NCBI GenBank assembly: GCA_001873165.1
Contig: MNYO01000128.1
Span: 1-5,568 of the forward strand
Length of the DNA stretch: 5,568 nt
From: Candidatus Gracilibacteria bacterium CG2_30_37_12
GTDB lineage: Bacteria > Patescibacteriota > Gracilibacteria > BD1-5 > UBA2023
Direction of reading: 5' to 3'
Shown: piece by piece, positions 5,459-5,568 of the stretch
How the letters are laid out: each line of letters opens with the position of its first letter
Position numbering within the stretch: the first letter of the stretch is position 1
Translations under genes and position numbers: made by a program
Notes under the pieces: model-generated
What the model was told of the DNA's origin: nothing
Databases searched by the model: none
Seen by the model: only the letters and a program-made list of their open reading frames with translations

Positions 5459-5568
5459 ATGACAAAAAAAATGTCCGGAATGTAGGTCTTCTCGGATCAA
5501 AAAAGATGGGTGCAATAATGCCTGAAAACCAAAAAATAGATGCAAAGAATGCGGGCGTTCATTTGTAA
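5459..5568 (+). CDS. Transposase N-terminus with IS1-like zinc ribbon, start out of frame, cut by window end
   Basis: From 5472 the frame reads CPECRSSRIKKDG, then AGKPKNRCKECGRSFV up to the right edge. That gives C-x2-C near residues 5-8 and C-x2-C at 28-31, with the GK...C..C...F pattern of the zinc ribbon that opens IS1-type (InsA-like) and related transposases and binds the element ends. One TGA (Gly22) is in frame, so the gene follows the host code. No start codon lies in this frame, which closes upstream at TAA 5454. ATG 5459 (ATG ACA AAA AAA) would open the protein as MTKKCPEC if the A8 run at 5464-5471 were one base shorter. As written, that ATG meets TAG after eight codons. The cause may be an inactivating insertion, a sequencing error or slippage. 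The catalytic domain would lie beyond the window. Confidence 0.6.

Noticed and set aside
1..5568. CRISPR array, tRNA or rRNA genes
   Set aside because: No regularly spaced direct repeats, no cloverleaf-like stretch with CCA-end features and no conserved rRNA segment were seen; this was judged by eye without a search tool.

Overview
The window reads as a piece of an AT-rich genome that uses UGA as a glycine codon (translation table 25). This points to the candidate phyla Absconditabacteria (SR1) or Gracilibacteria. With UGA as stop, almost every gene here breaks into pieces. With UGA as Gly, the same stretches give full-length proteins with intact motifs. The clearest internal proof is a pair of adjacent paralogous glycosyltransferases. 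One has TGA where the other has GGA, in an otherwise conserved GIVGNMN segment. The first glycine of an ATPase Walker A motif is also TGA. UGA=Trp does not fit, because conserved Trp positions use TGG.

Left part (1-3110) is a tightly packed block transcribed rightwards, typical of a surface-glycan locus. It holds the tail of an upstream gene (to 92), a class I SAM-dependent methyltransferase (155-1198), and two family 2 glycosyltransferases (1199-2140 and 2142-3110) separated by 0 and 1 nt. The two transferases share a nearly identical N-terminal nucleotide-sugar half and have unrelated C-terminal halves. This suggests one donor type and two acceptor specificities. The block ends in a hairpin terminator that overlaps the last codons of the second transferase.

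Middle part (3111-3896) starts with a promoter directly behind that terminator. It drives two small overlapping genes of unknown function (45 and 105 aa). A roughly 200 bp stretch follows with no convincing intact gene, a 14-bp inverted repeat and a second copy of the terminator element. A promoter-like site inside a perfect 11-bp inverted repeat then precedes the next gene.

Right part (3897-5568) holds a complete 410-aa AAA ATPase of the AAA_14/DUF4143 type (COG1373-like). Directly after it lies a short relic resembling the 3' end of the second glycosyltransferase, with a third terminator copy and another promoter. That promoter carries a TGTGA-N6-TCACA dyad over its -10 box and faces a 30-codon ORF. 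A strong intrinsic terminator follows. The window ends in the first codons of a transposase with an IS1-like zinc ribbon, whose start is out of frame by one base in an A8 run.

The most unusual structure is a 23-bp element present three times (3093, 3797, 5179). Each copy encodes the same C-terminal residues IRRGE plus TAG, forms the terminator hairpin, and supplies the U tract. In two copies it runs straight into a promoter. No RNA genes, CRISPR arrays or minus-strand genes could be supported.
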